From Armatimonadota bacterium (GTDB lineage: Bacteria; Armatimonadota; UBA10988), in assembly GCA_016183835.1 (NCBI GenBank), contig JACPDV010000048.1:1-9448 (forward strand): a DNA stretch of 9,448 nt, in the 5' to 3' direction. Position numbers and translations under genes: made by a program. The notes beneath the pieces were generated by a model. That model saw only the letters and a list, made by a program, of their open reading frames with translations. It was not told the origin of the DNA and did no database searches. Below are positions 6,349 to 9,448 of this stretch, one piece after another; positions within the stretch are counted from its first letter, which is position 1, and the number at the start of each line of letters is the position of its first letter.

Positions 6349-8331
6349 TTACCTGCCCGGAACCACGCGTTCGAGACAGCCGTCGGCGGGCGGGAGGAGC
6401 AGTGCCGTCAGGCTCGGGTCGGTCTCGCGCAGCCGCTGCGCAGTGAGCAGGCGCCACCACTCAAAGCGCTCCCTGCGCAGCTCCTCGAGACGCTCCAGGA
6501 GCGCCTTGGCGTACGCCTCTTGGGCCGCGTCCAGCGCTCGCGCAGCGGCAGGCTCGCGCAGCGGCCGGGCGTCGCCGAAGAACGAGAAGCCGTGCGCCTC
6601 GCGCAAGAGCAGTCCGTAGCGCCCTTCGAGGAGCGTCTCGAACGGCTGGGCCTCGGCCTGCACCCGCTTCAGCTCGGAGCGGGCGATCCGCAGGCACGCT
6701 TCCGGCTGGGCCGCCCACTCGGCCGCCAGCAGTGCCGGCAAGACCGCCGCGGCGCCGCCCGCCAGCCCGGACGGCAGGCCCAGCCGACGCAACGCGGCCA
6801 CATCCACGAACGCCGCCCGGCCCGCGGGAGTCGTCACCGTCAGCGCCACCGCGCCATCGGGCGGCTCGCCGTCGCTGAGCACGGCCAGGCCGAGCGTCTG
6901 CCCGCGCTTGGCGGGCAGCCCGTCGCGGTTCAGCTCGAGCTGCATCGTCTCGCCCGAGCGGGTGGGGAGGAACCCGAGCCGGCGCGAGGCGGCGTCCGGG
7001 ATGGGGTCGCCCGCCGGGCGGAGCGGCGCGCCGTCGGCGTCAGCCAGGCGCACCAGCCCGTAGGCCGGCGCCGGCCACCAGCCGACGAACGGTCGCCCGC
7101 CCACCGCCACCAGCCTGGCCGGGAAGCCCAGCCGCGCCACGAGCAAGGCCAGCGCGCGCGCCACCTCCAGGTCGGGCGGGTCGGCGACATCGTCCCCGGG
7201 CCAGCGGAGCGACACGGCGCGCAGGCCGGGCGCCACGTCCCTGCCGTCGGGCGGCGCCGGGTCGTCGCGCTGCCAGTGCGTCGCCAGCTCGCTCGGCAAG
7301 CCGACCGGACCCGCTTCCTGGCAGTGCATCAGGCACGCCGCCACGGCGTCCGCCGGCGCGCTCGGGGCGTCCCAAGCGTGCTCCGCGGTCTGCAGCGGCG
7401 GGGCGAGCAGCGGCACCCGGAAGACCGTGTCCCAGACCGGCGCCGGGCCGCCGGCGGCGTCCAGCGTCGCTGCCAGGGCGAGCGCCACGTCGCGCCCCGC
7501 CAGAGCGAGGGGATCCGCATCGGCCGCCAGCGCGGGCCGCAGCTCGAGCCGGGTGGAGGCGGCCGGGGCGAGGGTGAGCATCCGCCGGTCGGGCTCCGTG
7601 AGCTTCGGCACGGCGCACGACACGGTCAGCGCCACGGGCTTGGCGGCCCGGTTCGTCAGCGTCAGGACCAGGGCGTTGGCCAGGTCACCATCCCGCAGCG
7701 ACAGCGCCTCGGGCGCCTCCACTTGGAACTCCAGCGGCAGCCCGATCTCCTTCGTCCGCGAGCCGGCTGTCAGCTCGGCCTCGAGCCAAGGGGGCGCGGT
7801 GCCGGCGCGGGCCAGCCACGCCAGCGCCTCGTCGTCGCGGCCGGCCGCGTGGTGGAGTCGTGCCAGCTCCTCGGCCGCGGCCGCTCGCACCTCCACGCCG
7901 CCCTGCGCACAGGCCGCCTCGAGCCAGGCCGGGGCCATCGGGTTGCCGGTCCGCTGCGCCGCGCGAGCGCCCGTCAGGAGCAGGTCGGGCGCCGCCGCGG
8001 ACAGCTCGCCGAGCAGCTTGACGAGCGCCACCACGCGCGCGGGCGCCTGGCCGCCGCGCCAGGCCAGCCCGGCGGCGTGCGCGAGGAGAGCGTCGCGGTC
8101 CGTCTCCAGCTTCGCCGGGTCGCCCTCCGGGGGATCGACGAGGAGTAGGGCCGCGAGCCGCTCCCAGGCCGCGGCGGCGGGCGCGGCGCGGGTCTCTTCG
8201 AGGAGCCGTTGCAGCGCCAACCGGGCAGGCCACGGCTGCAGCTCGCGGAGCGGCTCGTCGATGGGGGCGGCGCGCAGCAGCCCGGCGGTGAGCAGGGCGG
8301 GCAGGAGCAGGAACCGTCGCGGGCCGGCCAC
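6349..8331 (-). CDS. Secreted protein of unknown function, helical repeats plus beta-sandwich and transglutaminase-like region
   Basis: The chosen start is GTG at 8331, giving 660 residues. It is the only plausible start directly before a signal peptide (M/VAGPRRFLLLPALLTAGLL, then RAAP); the frame stays open to 8613, but that part reads unlike protein and overlaps the divergent gene. No good ribosome binding site precedes the GTG, so the exact start is less sure than the frame. Residues 25-190 are alanine- and leucine-rich helices, TPR-like. Residues 195-305 are a beta-sandwich (NALVLTLTNRAAKPVALTVS). Residues 320-430 contain DLEVARALALLVARLGFPAR, which resembles the helix and RALGIPAR strand of transglutaminase-like folds, but Asp387 stands where the catalytic Cys would be and no HAW motif follows, so it would be inactive. 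A further beta segment (475-510) and charged C-terminal helices (about 530-645) follow. I do not recognise the family. It is probably the first gene of the operon with the glycoside-hydrolase-like gene, and the two products may act together outside the cytoplasm. Confidence 0.7.
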   Translation of the reverse strand: MAGPRRFLLLPALLTAGLLRAAPIDEPLRELQPWPARLALQRLLEETRAAPAAAAWERLAALLLVDPPEGDPAKLETDRDALLAHAAGLAWRGGQAPARVVALVKLLGELSAAAPDLLLTGARAAQRTGNPMAPAWLEAACAQGGVEVRAAAAEELARLHHAAGRDDEALAWLARAGTAPPWLEAELTAGSRTKEIGLPLEFQVEAPEALSLRDGDLANALVLTLTNRAAKPVALTVSCAVPKLTEPDRRMLTLAPAASTRLELRPALAADADPLALAGRDVALALAATLDAAGGPAPVWDTVFRVPLLAPPLQTAEHAWDAPSAPADAVAACLMHCQEAGPVGLPSELATHWQRDDPAPPDGRDVAPGLRAVSLRWPGDDVADPPDLEVARALALLVARLGFPARLVAVGGRPFVGWWPAPAYGLVRLADADGAPLRPAGDPIPDAASRRLGFLPTRSGETMQLELNRDGLPAKRGQTLGLAVLSDGEPPDGAVALTVTTPAGRAAFVDVAALRRLGLPSGLAGGAAAVLPALLAAEWAAQPEACLRIARSELKRVQAEAQPFETLLEGRYGLLLREAHGFSFFGDARPLREPAAARALDAAQEAYAKALLERLEELRRERFEWWRLLTAQRLRETDPSLTALLLPPADGCLERVVPGR

Positions 8332-8373
8332 GCCGCGCGGTTCGCCGGGCGCCGCGCCGGGCCTTCCGGCGGA

Positions 8374-8402
8374 TTGACAGGAGTGGGTCCCTTCGCTATA
8401 GT
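8374..8402 (+). promoter_or_regulatory. Sigma-70-type promoter of the ROK kinase gene
   Basis: A perfect -35 TTGACA (8374-8379) and a near-perfect -10 TATAGT (8397-8402) are separated by exactly 17 nt, in otherwise very GC-rich DNA. Transcription should start near 8409, giving a leader of about 40 nt with a GAGGTG ribosome binding site at 8439-8444. The leader holds a possible stem (CCCGC 8407-8411 with GCGGG 8422-8426) and a direct repeat GGCTCGT (8415-8421 and 8430-8436, period 15), which could be operator half-sites, but this is weak. The -10 core CTATAG is its own reverse complement, so the minus strand reads TATAGC; no -35 is seen for that direction. Confidence 0.8.
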
Positions 8403-8449
8403 GCCGCCCGCTTTGGCTCGTGCGGGAACGGCTCGTCCGAGGTGTCGCG

Positions 8450-9448
8450 ATGCAGGTCACTCCCCTGGATTCCGAGGGCACGCACGTCGCCGGCGTGGAC
8501 ATCGGCGGCACCAGCCTGAAGTGCGGCATCTTCGACCGCGCCGGCACGCTCCTGCACCGCACCGACCTCGCGTCGGAGGCCGAGCAGGGGTTCGACCACT
8601 TCCTCGGGCGCATCGCCGGCGTGGTGCGGCAAGGCGTGGCGGAGGCCGGGCTGCGGTTGGCGAGCCTGGCCGGCGTGGGGCTGGGCTACCCCGGCACCTG
8701 CCACCCCGACACCGGCCTGATCAGCGGCAGCCCGAACATCCCCGGCTCGGAGAACCGCGACCTCGTCCGGCCTCTCTTCGAGAGCCTCGGGCGGCCGCTG
8801 CGCGTGGGCAACGACGCCTCCGTCGCGGCGCTCGGCGAATGCCTCTACGGCCTCGGCCGCGAGCGCGGCGTGAAGGACATGGCCTTCTTCACCCTCGGCA
8901 CCGGCGTGGGCGGCGGACTGATCCTCGGCGGGCGGATGTTCTACGGCTCGCACGGGCAGGGCACCGAGCTGGGGCACCAGATCGTGGATCCCGATGGCCC
9001 GCTGTGCGGCTGCGGCTGCTTCGGCTGCCTGGAGGCGTTCTGCGGGACGGCGGGCATCCTCCGGGCGGCCTGGCGGCGGCTGCAGGCGGGCCGGCGGAGC
9101 CTCCTCTGGCGCGCTGTCCGGGCCTTCGAGGACCCGGAGCTGACGCCCAAGATGATCAGCGACGCGGCGGCCCTGGGCGATGAAGTGGCGCTCGAAGTAT
9201 GGGACGAGATCGGCTTCTACCTCGGCCTCGGCTGCGTCAGCGTGATCAACGTGGTCGACCCCGAAGTGATCGTCTTTGGCGGCGGCATCGCCGAGACCGG
9301 CGAGCCGCTGTTCGGCGCCATCCGGCGCACCGTCCGCGCCCGGCAGCGGCTCAACCCCTGGCCAGTGGAGAACATCCTCCCGGCCCGGCTGGGCAACGAC
9401 GCCTCCGTCGCGGCGCTCGGCGAATGCCTCTACGGCCTCGGCCGCGAG
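8450..9448 (+). CDS. ROK-family sugar kinase (glucokinase-like), 3' end not in window and suspect
   Basis: ROK kinases phosphorylate hexoses such as glucose, N-acetylglucosamine, N-acetylmannosamine or fructose in the cytoplasm using ATP. The ATG at 8450 has GAGGTG 5 nt upstream. The window shows 333 codons. Family marks are complete: the phosphate-binding DIGGT (17-21), GYPG in the sugar-binding region, the NDA motif with the presumed catalytic base D122, GTGVGGGL, E173 and H176 in GTELGH, and the zinc motif CxCGxxGCxE (C186, C188, C193, E195). The ELGH glutamate and histidine favour a glucose- or N-acetylhexosamine-type substrate, not decided further. There is no N-terminal helix-turn-helix, so it is an enzyme rather than a ROK repressor. 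ROK enzymes are usually about 300-320 residues and end in a motif like LGNDAGLIGAA; here, from residue 314, the frame instead repeats residues 120-138 exactly at the DNA level and runs off the window. The last 59 bases are therefore probably not the true C-terminus. Confidence 0.93.
   Translation, partial: MQVTPLDSEGTHVAGVDIGGTSLKCGIFDRAGTLLHRTDLASEAEQGFDHFLGRIAGVVRQGVAEAGLRLASLAGVGLGYPGTCHPDTGLISGSPNIPGSENRDLVRPLFESLGRPLRVGNDASVAALGECLYGLGRERGVKDMAFFTLGTGVGGGLILGGRMFYGSHGQGTELGHQIVDPDGPLCGCGCFGCLEAFCGTAGILRAAWRRLQAGRRSLLWRAVRAFEDPELTPKMISDAAALGDEVALEVWDEIGFYLGLGCVSVINVVDPEVIVFGGGIAETGEPLFGAIRRTVRARQRLNPWPVENILPARLGNDASVAALGECLYGLGRE
8805..8863 (+). repeat. 59-bp direct repeat, copy 1 (internal to ROK gene)
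   Basis: This copy sits at the normal place in a ROK kinase, coding for GNDASVAALGECLYGLGRE around the catalytic aspartate. It is identical over all 59 bases to the window end, 585 bp (195 codons) away and in the same frame. The base before it differs (G here, C before copy 2), so 8805 is the left boundary. Confidence 0.97.
9390..9448 (+). repeat. 59-bp direct repeat, copy 2 (at the window end)
   Basis: This is an exact copy of 8805-8863, without even a synonymous change, ending at the last base of the window and possibly continuing. It lies where ROK kinases have their C-terminal LGNDAGLIGAA-type motif. The first dozen or so bases (TGGGCAACGACGC) would be natural there too, so they may be a microhomology at which the sequence jumped back to the internal site. 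Assembly artefact or partial tandem duplication are the two explanations. Confidence 0.97.

Noticed and set aside
6520..8148. A 542-codon open frame on the plus strand
   Set aside because: It is antisense to the secreted unknown protein and has the Arg/Gln/Gly-rich composition of a shadow frame.
8332..8613. N-terminal extension of the secreted unknown protein up to the ATG at 8613
   Set aside because: It would overlap the ROK coding region and its promoter by antisense, reads as Ser/Arg/Pro-rich noise, and would bury the signal peptide about 95 residues into the protein.
8209..9183. A 324-codon plus-strand frame overlapping the ROK gene
   Set aside because: It is a different frame from the ROK kinase, whose complete motifs and start signals leave no doubt about the real frame.
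1..9448. CRISPR arrays, tRNA or rRNA genes, insertion sequences, attachment sites
   Set aside because: No regularly spaced repeats, no cloverleaf or rRNA-like stretch, no transposase or integrase motifs and no terminal inverted repeats were seen on either strand.

Overview
The window is a GC-rich bacterial segment (roughly 70% G+C by eye) with four genes on the minus strand and one divergent gene on the plus strand. There are no rRNA or tRNA genes, no CRISPR array and no transposase. The species is not clear. The very high GC, a large secreted glycoside-hydrolase-like protein resembling the DUF6259 type, and a ROK sugar kinase would suit Armatimonadota, Planctomycetota or a related environmental lineage, but this is a guess.

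Right side, 3158-9448: a divergent sugar-related locus. A textbook sigma-70 promoter (TTGACA, 17 nt, TATAGT at 8374-8402) drives a ROK-family sugar kinase (8450 to the window end) to the right. To the left run a secreted 660-residue protein of unknown function (8331-6349) and, 41 nt later, a secreted 1049-residue TIM-barrel glycoside-hydrolase-like protein with two related C-terminal sugar-binding-like modules (6307-3158). A simple inference is that the secreted enzyme releases sugar outside the cytoplasm and the ROK kinase phosphorylates it inside, but no transporter or regulator is in view.

Left side, 1-3043: after a 114-nt gap comes a two-gene unit. The first gene (3043-416) encodes an 875-residue protein with an intact N-terminal cold-shock domain, a second degenerate OB-like segment, a long helical-repeat region and a third degenerate cold-shock-like segment near the C-terminus. 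The second starts 13 nt later (402, running off the window) and encodes an HD-domain protein resembling the HD-CE type, which is often fused to an Hsp90-like ATPase. This pair, a likely nucleic-acid sensor or scaffold plus a metal-dependent phosphohydrolase, is the best candidate here for an undescribed system.

The last 59 bases of the window exactly repeat an internal part of the ROK gene, 585 bp (195 codons) upstream and in frame. This happens just where the protein should end, so it looks like an assembly join or a recent partial tandem duplication. The far right end should be treated with caution.
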